Of a stretch of DNA of 64,000 nt, positions 54,773 to 62,624 are shown piece by piece. The notes beneath the pieces were generated by a model. The model saw only the letters and a program-made list of their open reading frames with translations. It did no database searches and had not been told where the DNA came from. Origin of the DNA: Advenella alkanexedens (GTDB lineage Bacteria; Pseudomonadota; Gammaproteobacteria; Burkholderiales; Burkholderiaceae_B); assembly GCF_019132845.1 (NCBI RefSeq), contig NZ_JAHSPR010000007.1, positions 88,927 through 152,926 on the forward strand. The letters are read 5' to 3'. The translations under genes were made by a program, and so were the position numbers. Position 1 is the first letter of the stretch; every line of letters starts with the position of its first letter.

Positions 54773-55399
54773 ATGACCACGCATCACAACACCCAATCCC
54801 TACAGGGAAACAGCCATAACGGCAACAAAGCCATCACACTTGATGACATCAGATCTGCCCTTATGAATGAATTCCATTGCAACACATCTCTCACAGATCG
54901 AGAGCAATTCCGGCAAAGACAAAGGGAACAGCATATCTATGACATCACTCAGCAAGGATTCGACTGGCTCGTCACATTAACATTCAAGTACAAGAAGACC
55001 GATCACGACAAAGTCGTTTCGCTCGGAACGAAGCTCTTCGACTTATTGAGTGCGGATCTATATGGCAGAAGATCAAAGAAGCGAATCATCCACTTCTCCG
55101 CCATTGAGCGACATAAGGACGGGTCACTTCACATCCATGCCTTGATAAAACAACCCAAGCCTGATAACCCGATTGGGGCCATGGAAATGCAAGACCTGAT
55201 TAAGCGGAACTGGTACGACGTGGCCAGCACCAATTTAGATGTGTCTTCGTCGGGAAATGACTTGGAGAGATATTGGTTCCGGCCTATCAATCCAACTGAA
55301 CTCTTCCAGGTGGGCCAATATATCACCAAGGACTGCTATCGGTACGACGACACAATCATCTATGACCTGTGTTGCCTTACCGGGCGGAAAGTTGTTTAA
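54773..55399 (+). CDS. HUH-type Rep/relaxase-like protein, 208 aa
   Basis: Looks like a rolling-circle replication initiator. Motif I is WLVTLTF (residues 65-71). Motif II is LHIHALI with H120 and H122, the metal-binding HUH pair. Motif III is QYITKDCYRY, with a candidate catalytic Y183 and lysine K186 in the usual Y-x-x-K spacing. Such proteins nick DNA at an origin in small phages, plasmids and mobile elements. The 179-base gap upstream is gene-free and could hold an origin. No helicase domain is present. The assignment rests on motifs; a cryptic or degraded copy is possible. Confidence 0.6.
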   Translation: MTTHHNTQSLQGNSHNGNKAITLDDIRSALMNEFHCNTSLTDREQFRQRQREQHIYDITQQGFDWLVTLTFKYKKTDHDKVVSLGTKLFDLLSADLYGRRSKKRIIHFSAIERHKDGSLHIHALIKQPKPDNPIGAMEMQDLIKRNWYDVASTNLDVSSSGNDLERYWFRPINPTELFQVGQYITKDCYRYDDTIIYDLCCLTGRKVV

Positions 55400-55459
55400 A
55401 AGCCAATCTTCGACTTTACACAACATTCTGCGAGGCCCGTTCTATGGGCCTCTTTTCCT

Positions 55460-56305
55460 TCATGGGTATCTGGCTTCAGCCGTCAGTTTCATCAGCTTTT
55501 CTTCGTCCACGACATTCAGAGTACCCGAGTGAAGGTATCGGCGGGACCACTCGGACAGAAGCTGCTTGATGCCCCTTAGCGCAGCCAGAACAAGCTCTTG
55601 CTCATCTGCTTCGGGATTCCTGTCGATCACATCCTTCACGGATGTTCCAAGACACCCGAAGAATTCCAGTTTATTGAAGTAATTCAGAATCCCATGGGCA
55701 TCATGCTTCAGTCGCTCGAAGGTCGCATGCAGGGCACCTGCGTGACGCGTCATGATCGCCGTGTCGGAATCCCGCAGGTACCGTAAGGCCACGACATCTT
55801 CCGTGGGCTCCATGATGACGGTACCGGCACCACGCCAATAGATGGGGTTGCGCTGCGCTCTCTGACGATTTCGGAAGCGTTCATACATGTGGCGATCCTC
55901 CTCTTTCAGGAAGTCATCCTGCTCGGCTTCCAGCAGGTAAATGATGATCAGCGCACGCAGCCGGAAGAAGCCAACATACCAGATGTCGTAATCCAGCTTT
56001 GCAATGATGTCAGAAAGCCGCTCTTTGCGCTTCTCCACGGCCATTAAGACCTGATAAAAACCATCATCTTCCAACAGCTCAGAAAGCCGCTCGGTGATCG
56101 TCACCCGAAGCTTCGAGTGACGATCATACAGGTTTAGTTCGGAGATAATTTCCACACGGTTCTGCTCGGCAATTTCCCGAAAATGGGATGCGAACTGCAC
56201 CCAGTGATCTGCAAGCCGATTCGACGTTTTGAACTGCCTGTGGATGGCATTTACGAACCGGTCCACAGCCTGCTTGTAGAGCGCGACAAGGTTTTTGTCC
56301 GGCAT
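55460..56305 (-). CDS. Unknown protein of the element, 281 aa
   Basis: Long complete frame, predicted soluble and strongly helical, with many charged residues. A hydrophobic stretch LRALIIIYLLEAE lies near residue 120. A helical, R/E-rich middle (EDRHMYERFRNRQRAQRN) follows. The C-terminal third has FFGCLGTSVKDVIDRNPEADEQELVLAALRGIKQLLSEW. I do not recognise a family. It lies 28 bases downstream of the integrase gene on the same strand and is probably co-transcribed with it. Confidence 0.6.
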   Translation of the reverse strand: MPDKNLVALYKQAVDRFVNAIHRQFKTSNRLADHWVQFASHFREIAEQNRVEIISELNLYDRHSKLRVTITERLSELLEDDGFYQVLMAVEKRKERLSDIIAKLDYDIWYVGFFRLRALIIIYLLEAEQDDFLKEEDRHMYERFRNRQRAQRNPIYWRGAGTVIMEPTEDVVALRYLRDSDTAIMTRHAGALHATFERLKHDAHGILNYFNKLEFFGCLGTSVKDVIDRNPEADEQELVLAALRGIKQLLSEWSRRYLHSGTLNVVDEEKLMKLTAEARYP

Positions 56306-56333
56306 TCACTCCCCCTTCCTGTTCAAAATCCCT

Positions 56334-57590
56334 TTACGGCAGAAAGCCCGCATTTCTCATTTCCACTGAAGAGAATGTCGCGGCAATATTCTTCATTCTG
56401 CTGTCCAACACTCGGCCAGAAACATTCGACACATAATCGGACACGGAATTGGTGGCTGCCAACAGAGTGTCGTTGCTCAAATGCGCGTACCGCTGGGTGG
56501 TCTTCACGTTCGAGTGGCCCAGTATTTTCTGAACTTCATAAATGGATCTTCCCTGGTTTACCAGAAAGCTCGCGTAGCTGTGACGTAGGTCATGCAGCCG
56601 AACATCCTTAATACCTGCATCCTTCCGGACTCGATTCCATGCATGAAAGATATTGACGTATGGCTGCATCGTGGCGGGGTTGAAGAAGATGTAGTCCACA
56701 CCTGGAACCCGATCAACATTGCGAAGCAGTTGAATTGCGCCAGTGGATAACGGAACGTATCGCGTGATACCGCTCTTGTTGAATTCAATGCGCCAGATTC
56801 GGTTCTGAAAATCGATATCGCACCACTTCGCGCCCAACACTTCATTGCGTCGTGCGCCAGTGAGGATCAGCATGATAATGATTTCCTTGATCCTGGGATG
56901 GTCAGACCCATCCAGTTCGGCAATCAGTCTGCGTAGTTCTTCATTGCTCAGATACCGGTCTCGCAAATTGTTCTCACGGAGCTTGCGAACTGCTGAAATC
57001 GGATTGGATGCCACCCCCTGAATCTCCCACTCCAGAGCACAGCTGAAAGTTCTGTGAGCGACGTTCAGCATTCGATTGGTGGACGATGGTTTGAAGCGCT
57101 TCTCTTCCCGATGCTGCCGCAACAATTCGATAGCGTGCTGCTTCTTGATCTCGTCCATGTACAGCCCGCCCAAGACAGGCAGGATATGCAGCCGCAATTG
57201 CGCCTCATCAACCCGCCAACTACGTTTGTGGGTCTTCATGTAAGGCAGATAGCGCTTCAGGATGAAATCGCGATAGGTCGGGACGGTTCTGCGCTGGTTC
57301 TTTTCAACGAAAGGATCGTCGCCCAGACTCAGGCGAGCCAGCAGTTCCTTTGCTTTGTTCCTCGCGTCTGCCAATGACATGATTCCTGCATCGGCAAATC
57401 TCTTTTCCTTCGTACGGCCATGCGTATCCACATACCGGATGTAGTAGGAACGACGCCCACTGTCCGAAGCCTTGATGAGTAGCCCAGGAAGCCGTGTGTC
57501 AAAATAATCGATCCTGCGCTTACCTGTCGGGCAGAGCATGGAGTCGACAACTTGTTGGGTCAGTAATGTACGAGGCAGAGGCAGAATCAC
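56334..57590 (-). CDS. int: Tyrosine recombinase/integrase, 418 aa
   Basis: Catalyses site-specific integration and excision of the element. The N-terminal arm-binding domain resembles phage integrases (RRIDYFDTRLPGLLIKASDSGRRSYYIRY). The core-binding domain spans about residues 105-205. The catalytic residues are R247 (TGARRNEVLGAKW), H333 and R336 (LHDLRHSYASFL), H359 (ILGHSNVKTTQRY) and the nucleophile Y368. The start is GTG 57590. The order int then unknown gene, divergent from a small repressor, is typical of compact integrative elements. Confidence 0.9.
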   Translation of the reverse strand: MILPLPRTLLTQQVVDSMLCPTGKRRIDYFDTRLPGLLIKASDSGRRSYYIRYVDTHGRTKEKRFADAGIMSLADARNKAKELLARLSLGDDPFVEKNQRRTVPTYRDFILKRYLPYMKTHKRSWRVDEAQLRLHILPVLGGLYMDEIKKQHAIELLRQHREEKRFKPSSTNRMLNVAHRTFSCALEWEIQGVASNPISAVRKLRENNLRDRYLSNEELRRLIAELDGSDHPRIKEIIIMLILTGARRNEVLGAKWCDIDFQNRIWRIEFNKSGITRYVPLSTGAIQLLRNVDRVPGVDYIFFNPATMQPYVNIFHAWNRVRKDAGIKDVRLHDLRHSYASFLVNQGRSIYEVQKILGHSNVKTTQRYAHLSNDTLLAATNSVSDYVSNVSGRVLDSRMKNIAATFSSVEMRNAGFLP

Positions 57591-57604
57591 ACAGAACCAA
57601 TAAC

Positions 57605-57619
57605 GATACTAATAGTATC
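57605..57619. promoter_or_regulatory. Palindromic operator between int and the XRE regulator
   Basis: GATACT-AAT-AGTATC, a perfect inverted repeat with a 3-base spacer, lies in the 70-base gap between the divergent int and XRE genes. It is a likely binding site for the XRE protein controlling both promoters. Confidence 0.6.
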
Positions 57620-57660
57620 ATTTAATGCTTGTTCAGTATAGGACGCGATTCTCGATTGCT

Positions 57661-57978
57661 ATGACGACCACAGATAATAAAACGCAAACACGGATTGCCA
57701 TGGTAATGCGGTCGATTCGTTCGGCCATTGGATACAACCAAATCCAGTTTGCCGAATTGATCGGCAGCTCCAAGCCCACGATTGCTCGAATTGAAACTCT
57801 TGAAATACCGATGAAGGATGAGCTTTACGCCCGTATGGTCGAACGGCTCGAAGAATTCGGTATCAAGATTGATTCCAATCAGGACGGGGTGAGCCTGCAT
57901 TTTGATGAGCGGGCCATCGCAGTCCTGGAAGGCAGGTTGCAAGACGCCGACCTAAGACGGCCTGATCGGAAGAAATAG
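57661..57978 (+). CDS. XRE-family transcriptional regulator, 105 aa
   Basis: Small DNA-binding protein. The helix-turn-helix lies near residues 20-55: IRSAIGYNQIQFAELIGSSKPTIARIETLE. The C-terminal part is a short charged tail. Upstream codons from TTG 57625 are open, but ATG 57661 starts the compact protein. It is divergent from int, with a palindromic site between them, so it is the probable repressor of the element. A GCCCGT/ACGGGC hairpin overlaps the stop. Confidence 0.75.
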   Translation: MTTTDNKTQTRIAMVMRSIRSAIGYNQIQFAELIGSSKPTIARIETLEIPMKDELYARMVERLEEFGIKIDSNQDGVSLHFDERAIAVLEGRLQDADLRRPDRKK

Positions 57979-57995
57979 CCCGTCCCCAAACGGGC
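57978..57995 (+). promoter_or_regulatory. Hairpin at the end of the XRE gene
   Basis: GCCCGT (57978-57983) and ACGGGC (57990-57995) form a 6-bp GC-rich stem with a 6-base loop, starting in the stop codon. No T-run follows. From 57996 to 58219 no gene is seen; this stretch is the right-hand end of the element. Confidence 0.4.
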
Positions 57996-58219
57996 ACCTT
58001 GGATATCGTGATGGCTGGGCAACGTAGACAGCCCGTAGAAAACTTGCCGACAAAGACGGCCAATAAGTCATTGATTCTTATCGTGCCTGCGTCAAATCCG
58101 TACGGTCGGAATTCCCGGTTTTTATCGACAAGCCGTAGTCACAGAGTAGTAATTTCTGGAAATCGGAATAAAACCCTTGTTTTTCACATTATTATCAGCG
58201 GCTTACGGAGAGCGTTATC

Positions 58220-58251
58220 AACAGCGCCAAGGACGACGCTGCTGGTCAAGC
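58220..58251 (+). repeat. Direct repeat, copy 2, at the start of the truncated flagellin
   Basis: Identical over 32 bases to 52686-52717 in fliC. Flagellin homology begins essentially here; upstream sequence is in frame for a while but encodes unrelated residues back to a stop at 58169-58171. Confidence 0.85.
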
Positions 58252-58969
58252 GATTGCTAACCGCATGACTGCGCAAGTGCGCGGCTTAACGCAAGCTGCA
58301 CGTAACGCCAATGATGGTATTTCTATCTCTCAGACTGCTGAAGGATCGTTGAACGAAATCAACAGCAACCTGCAGCGTGTCCGTGAGCTTGCAGTACAAG
58401 CACTGAATGAGACCAATTCGGCAGACGACCTCGCCTCTATTAACTCAGAAGTAAAGCTGCGTCTGGAAGAAATTGACCGAGTAGCCAACAAAACTGAATT
58501 TAATGGTACGTTCATTTTGAAGGATGACGCTGATCTTGACATCCAAGTTGGCGCACGGGATGACGATACTATCACCATCACCGGCATGGATGCGCAAGTG
58601 GATGCAATTTTCGCTTCTACTGATACCGGCGCGCCGACTTTCACCATCACCAAAGACGACGGCATACTAACTACGGCAGATCCGGCAGAGGTCGCTGCTG
58701 ACGTGTTGGCGCAAATTGATGCGGCGATCAAGAATGTGGACACTATGCGTAGTGATCTTGGTGCGGTGCAAAATCGGTTTGAATCGACCATCTCTAACCT
58801 GAATAACACCATTACTAATTTGTCTGCATCCCGTTCGCGCATCGAAGACGCCGACTACGCAGTCGAAGTCTCCAACATGACTCGTGCGCAGATCCTGCAG
58901 CAGGCCGGCACCTCGGTTCTGGCACAAGCCAACCAGGTTCCCCAGACTGTGCTGTCGCTGCTGCGTTAA
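58220..58969 (+). pseudogene. 5'-truncated second flagellin gene, fliC2
   Basis: Encodes flagellin from INSAKDDAAGQ onward, in frame to a normal C terminus ending QVPQTVLSLLR. The first 30-odd codons, the start codon, the ribosome site and the sigma-28 promoter are missing. A first internal ATG at 58265 would give a 234-aa product lacking most of the D0 domain, so no functional filament subunit is expected. The conserved ends are close to fliC, but the central domain (about 58550-58720) is shorter and different. It is followed by copies of the fliC hairpin and terminator. It could be a silent donor or a displaced 3' end. Confidence 0.85.
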
Positions 58970-58983
58970 TTCCAGGCAGTATT

Positions 58984-59003
58984 GGGGACGGGCAACCGTC
59001 CCC
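58984..59003 (+). terminator. First hairpin after the second flagellin
   Basis: GGGGACGG-GCAA-CCGTCCCC, an exact copy of the hairpin at 53753-53772, 14 bases after the stop. Confidence 0.75.
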
Positions 59004-59019
59004 AAATGGAACTACGAAA

Positions 59020-59050
59020 CCGCCTTTCCTTCGGGACTGGCGGTTTTTTT
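59020..59050 (+). terminator. Intrinsic terminator after the second flagellin
   Basis: CCGCC (59020-59024) pairs with GGCGG (59039-59043), with an inner TTCG loop, followed by seven T. It is nearly identical to the fliC terminator, showing that the 3' flank is duplicated together with the gene. Confidence 0.85.
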
Positions 59051-59076
59051 ATTTTACACATACTCGTTGTTTATGC

Positions 59077-59104
59077 TTGTTCCATGCTTCGCGTGGGAAT
59101 ACAA
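59077..59104. repeat. REP-like palindrome, copy 2
   Basis: Imperfect inverted repeat TTGTTCCATGC-TTCG-CGTGGGAATACAA, sharing its core with the copies at 5848 and 63681. It lies between the flagellin terminator and the lysR stop. Confidence 0.55.
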
Positions 59105-59131
59105 ATTGCATTTTCTCTATTTGAGTGAACC

Positions 59132-60052
59132 CTAATGCCTGAATAAAAAACTCAGCTGCTCCTGTAAAAAAAGTGTGAGGGTTTTGATGGCTGCCGAGGA
59201 CAGGTGAGGTTTGGGGGTTGTTAAAATATACAGGGTGGCATCAATTTCCTTGATGCTGAATTCGGGGAACAATACCTTCAGGGTTCCTTTCACGACATCT
59301 TGTTCAACGACATAACTTGGCAGTAGCACAACACCCAAATCATTTCTTGCCGCTTCAAGCAGAAAACGGAAATTTTCCGATTGCAGTTTGGGATTCATTT
59401 TTATTTTAAAATTATCATTATCTGAAGATAAGTTCAGTGTTTCATACAGTTTATTGGATGGACATAAATAACCCAGATTGACCAGCCCTTTAATATTCTC
59501 TGTATTGACTTTGTTTTTTCTTATGTAATACGGAGAAGCACATAGACGCCAGGTAATATCACTTACTTTTTTGGCGACATAGTCTTTGGGAGGCTCGGAA
59601 ACAACACGGACAGCGACATCAATCTGGGATTCAATTAAATCATTGACCCGATTGGAAAACATGATCTGTAAATTCAATTGAGGGTATTTTTTCTTGAATT
59701 CAATCAGTATGGGTTGCAGAATCAGTTCGCCCAACCCGGTTGGAACACTTAATCTGACATTGCCCATAGGCTCAGATCCTAAACGCTGTATTTCCTGGTG
59801 GGCAGCTTCAATTTCATTCAGCATGCCAACCCCATGCTGGTAAAGCACTTCACCTTGCTGGGTGAGTTCCAGTCGTCTTGTGGAACGTCGGATCAGCTGG
59901 GTTTGAAGCAGGCTTTCCAGCTTTTTCAGGTTCTTGCTGACTTGGGACTTGGTGGTTCCGTGACGTTTGGCTGCAGCGCTTAAGGTACCCGTGTCAATAA
60001 TGCTTACAAAAAGCCGGACCAGGTTTATATCAAAATCAGATGTATTAATCAT
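59132..60052 (-). CDS. LysR-family transcriptional regulator, 306 aa
   Basis: Likely controls the divergent metabolic genes. The N-terminal winged helix-turn-helix reads GTLSAAAKRHGTTKSQVSKNLKKLESLLQTQLIRRSTRRLELTQQGE (about residues 17-63). The effector-binding domain follows, with PTGLGELILQPILIEFKKKYPQLNLQIMFSNR. The length is normal for the family (about 300 aa). It is divergent from the SDR gene across 118 bases that contain a palindrome of LysR-box type. The effector is unknown. Confidence 0.93.
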   Translation of the reverse strand: MINTSDFDINLVRLFVSIIDTGTLSAAAKRHGTTKSQVSKNLKKLESLLQTQLIRRSTRRLELTQQGEVLYQHGVGMLNEIEAAHQEIQRLGSEPMGNVRLSVPTGLGELILQPILIEFKKKYPQLNLQIMFSNRVNDLIESQIDVAVRVVSEPPKDYVAKKVSDITWRLCASPYYIRKNKVNTENIKGLVNLGYLCPSNKLYETLNLSSDNDNFKIKMNPKLQSENFRFLLEAARNDLGVVLLPSYVVEQDVVKGTLKVLFPEFSIKEIDATLYILTTPKPHLSSAAIKTLTLFLQEQLSFLFRH

Positions 60053-60080
60053 AAGCTCCTCTTCTCCTTATTATTTTATT

Positions 60081-60097
60081 GTTTCCTGTAAAGAAAC
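60081..60097. promoter_or_regulatory. Candidate LysR operator
   Basis: GTTTCCTGTAAAGAAAC is an inverted repeat (GTTTC/GAAAC) with the T-N11-A core of LysR boxes. It lies 29 bases before the lysR start and 74 before the SDR start. Confidence 0.5.
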
Positions 60098-60170
60098 ATA
60101 TATTATCGATTTTAAGGCATTGTTTCCATAATATGGTGTTGATACACTAAATTAAAAAGGAGACAAACAA

Positions 60171-61046
60171 ATGAAAAACGAAATATTTTCACCCGGATTA
60201 TTCAAGGGCCAGAGCGTATTGATTACTGGCGGAGGTACGGGGCTGGGGTATGGCATGGCAGAAAAACTGGCCAGCCTGGGAGCGACACTGCATCTATGTG
60301 GTCGCAGAAAAGAAGTGGTGGATGAGGCAGCAAAATTACTTCATGAAAAATATCCCGGAGCGGAAGTATTTACGCACGCTGTCGATATTCGTGATGCTGC
60401 AAAGGTAGATGCCTTAATTCAGGAAATTTGGGATAAACACGGGGGCGTTGATGCACTTATCAATAATGCCGCCGGAAATTTTATTTGCCCAACCGAAGAT
60501 TTGACGGTTAATGGTTTTAAGGCAATTACGGAAACTGTACTGAACGGAACTTTCTATGTGACCCAGTCTGTTGGCAAACGCTGGATCGAAAGCAAGCGTT
60601 CAGGATCTGTTCTTTCAATTGTCGTAACCTGGGTATGGACAGGTTCACCTTTTGTGGTGCCATCTGCCATGTCAAAATCTGCCGTTGATACGATGACCAA
60701 ATCCCTGGCAATAGAGTGGGGCAGACATGGTATACGGTTTAATGCCATTGCACCCGGGGTAATTCCAACTGAAGGGGCTTCAGCACGTTTGCGTCCAACT
60801 GACGACAATACCGAAAACCTGGTTAAGCAGAACCCTATGCAAAGACTTGGCAAAATGAGTGATATCGCGCAATTGGCCGCGTTTTTGCTTTGCCCCCAGA
60901 ATGACTGGATTAACGGCCAGACCATCGCATTGGATGGTGGGGACTGGTTGGCCAACGGTGCCTATTTCAAACAGTATTTTGAATGGACAAAAGCGGATTG
61001 GGAGCATGCACGGAATGTTATTAAAGAAAAAACAAAAAATGCATAA
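60171..61046 (+). CDS. SDR oxidoreductase of 2,4-dienoyl-CoA reductase type, 291 aa
   Basis: Probably an NADP(H)-dependent enoyl/dienoyl-CoA reductase. The cofactor motif is LITGGGTGLGYGMAEKLA, and NNAAGNF is the second SDR motif. The block SAMSKSAVDTMTKSLAIEWGRHGIRFN sits where classical SDRs have YxxxK. Here the tyrosine position is serine while the lysine is kept, as in mammalian 2,4-dienoyl-CoA reductases. The C terminus has the WINGQTIALDGGDWL motif. Ribosome site AGGAGA precedes the ATG. The next gene follows after 10 bases. Confidence 0.85.
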   Translation: MKNEIFSPGLFKGQSVLITGGGTGLGYGMAEKLASLGATLHLCGRRKEVVDEAAKLLHEKYPGAEVFTHAVDIRDAAKVDALIQEIWDKHGGVDALINNAAGNFICPTEDLTVNGFKAITETVLNGTFYVTQSVGKRWIESKRSGSVLSIVVTWVWTGSPFVVPSAMSKSAVDTMTKSLAIEWGRHGIRFNAIAPGVIPTEGASARLRPTDDNTENLVKQNPMQRLGKMSDIAQLAAFLLCPQNDWINGQTIALDGGDWLANGAYFKQYFEWTKADWEHARNVIKEKTKNA

Positions 61047-61056
61047 CGAGGAAAAA

Positions 61057-62571
61057 ATGTCCAGAAAAGTCATTGTTGAAAAAAGGGAAGTTGAGGCTGG
61101 AATTATTGAATCCAATGCCAGGAAACTGGCTGCCGGATTTGATGCTTTGGGCGTGCAGGAAGGTGATGTTATTGCCGTTATGCTCAGGAATTGCCAGGCT
61201 TATCTGGAGGTGATTCATGCAAACAGGCAGGTTGGCTCGTATTATTGCCCAATCAACTGGCACTTCAAGGCGGAAGAGGTAAAGCATATCCTGCTTGATA
61301 GCGGGACAAAAATCCTGATTATGCAGGAAGAGTTCTGGGATAGCCTTAGTACGGTCATTCCTGCTGATATGACAGTCATTCTTGTTGGTGATAAGGCAGA
61401 TACCAGTCAAACTCAGACGCGTCATCTTAAAAATTATGCCTCATGGCGAGACGGATTTAAAGAGCGCACCGCTTACTCCCGGACTCCACGGGGGCATATG
61501 GCTTATACATCGGGAACGACCGGTAAGCCCAAGGGGGTGGTCAGGATTCCATTCAATCCTGAAGAAAGACTGGAAAAACAAGATGAAATGCGGCTTATGG
61601 TCCAGCAAACACTGGGGCTGCTACCTGATAGCCGTGTTTTGTTACCCGCGCCTTTATATCATAGTGCTCCCAGTCTTTTTGCACAGTTTGCCCTGCAAGA
61701 AAGCGAGTTGTTTGTGCTGACGGAAAGGTTTGATCCCGTTGAATTATTGAGTCTGATTGAAAAGTACAAAATTGAGATTGTGTATATGGTCCCGATTATG
61801 TATGTCAGGTTGTTAAAGCTCGATGAGAAAATTCGCAGGAAATATGATGTTTCTTCCTTGCGTTTTATTGCGTCTACAGGTGCACCTTGTGCGCCTGATG
61901 TAAAAAAAGCCATTATTGACTGGTTTGGTCCTATTGTTTATGAAACTTATGCCTCCAGTGAGGTGGGTTTGATTACGCTGGTTGATTCGGAACAGGCATT
62001 GAAAAAGCCAGGTACAGCAGGGCTTCCGGTAGGAAGGGCCATAATCAGGATTTATGATGAAAATGGTGCTGAGTGTGAACCGGGCCAAATTGGTTATATC
62101 TATGTGCGCCAATATGCCTATACCGATTTTGAGTACCGCAATAATCCTGCAGCAAGGCAGAAAGTTGACAGGGATGGTTTAATCAATCTGGGTGATATGG
62201 GCTATCTTGATGAAGACGGTTATTTGTTTGTATGTGATCGTCAATCGGATATGGTGATTTCGGGTGGTGTGAATATATATCCGGCGGAAATTGAGGCTCA
62301 AATTTTACAGTATCAGGGTGTGGCGGATTGTGCCGTGTTTGGGGTGCCCGATGATGAATTTGGTGAAAGCTTGCTGGCGTGCATTCAGCCCCATGAAAAC
62401 GCAGATATAAAAGTGGAAAATTTACGGGAATGGCTTTCAGAAAAAGTAGCCAGATATAAAGTACCGAAGCAATTGTTGATCAAACATGATTTACCCAGGG
62501 ATGATAATGGAAAAATTTATAAGCGGTTTTTGCGTGAAAAATACTGGGAGGGAAGAAGCAGAAAAGTTTAA
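61057..62571 (+). CDS. Acyl-CoA synthetase (AMP-forming ligase), 504 aa
   Basis: Activates a carboxylic acid to its CoA thioester with ATP. The P-loop motif is AYTSGTTGKPKGVVR, followed by ETYASSEVG, the GDMGYLDEDGYLFVCDRQSDMVISGGVNIYPAEIE hinge region and the catalytic-lysine region DDNGKIYKRFLREKYW. It is close to fatty-acid or aromatic-acid CoA ligases; the substrate is not readable. The frame is open upstream into the SDR gene. ATG 61057, with GAGG at 61048-61051, was chosen. The N terminus is shorter than in many relatives. Confidence 0.92.
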   Translation: MSRKVIVEKREVEAGIIESNARKLAAGFDALGVQEGDVIAVMLRNCQAYLEVIHANRQVGSYYCPINWHFKAEEVKHILLDSGTKILIMQEEFWDSLSTVIPADMTVILVGDKADTSQTQTRHLKNYASWRDGFKERTAYSRTPRGHMAYTSGTTGKPKGVVRIPFNPEERLEKQDEMRLMVQQTLGLLPDSRVLLPAPLYHSAPSLFAQFALQESELFVLTERFDPVELLSLIEKYKIEIVYMVPIMYVRLLKLDEKIRRKYDVSSLRFIASTGAPCAPDVKKAIIDWFGPIVYETYASSEVGLITLVDSEQALKKPGTAGLPVGRAIIRIYDENGAECEPGQIGYIYVRQYAYTDFEYRNNPAARQKVDRDGLINLGDMGYLDEDGYLFVCDRQSDMVISGGVNIYPAEIEAQILQYQGVADCAVFGVPDDEFGESLLACIQPHENADIKVENLREWLSEKVARYKVPKQLLIKHDLPRDDNGKIYKRFLREKYWEGRSRKV

Positions 62572-62624
62572 TTTTCAATTATTTTAAGTATTTATATTAA
62601 ATAATAAAATCAGGAGACATATTA

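Larger units (their letters stand above)
53830..58219. mobile_element. Small integrative element between two flagellin copies
   Basis: The interval between the fliC terminator and the truncated second flagellin carries five genes unrelated to flagella. They are an HTH protein, an HUH Rep-like protein, an unknown protein, a tyrosine recombinase and a divergent XRE regulator. Boundaries are approximate: the left is the end of fliC-like flank sequence, the right is where flagellin homology resumes. No clean att pair was identified beyond the 32-base flagellin direct repeat, which also lies on both sides of the unit. Confidence 0.7.

Noticed and set aside
57999..58268. 89-codon frame at the right end of the element
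   Set aside because: It runs across the junction into the flagellin fragment in a different frame and has no coding character.
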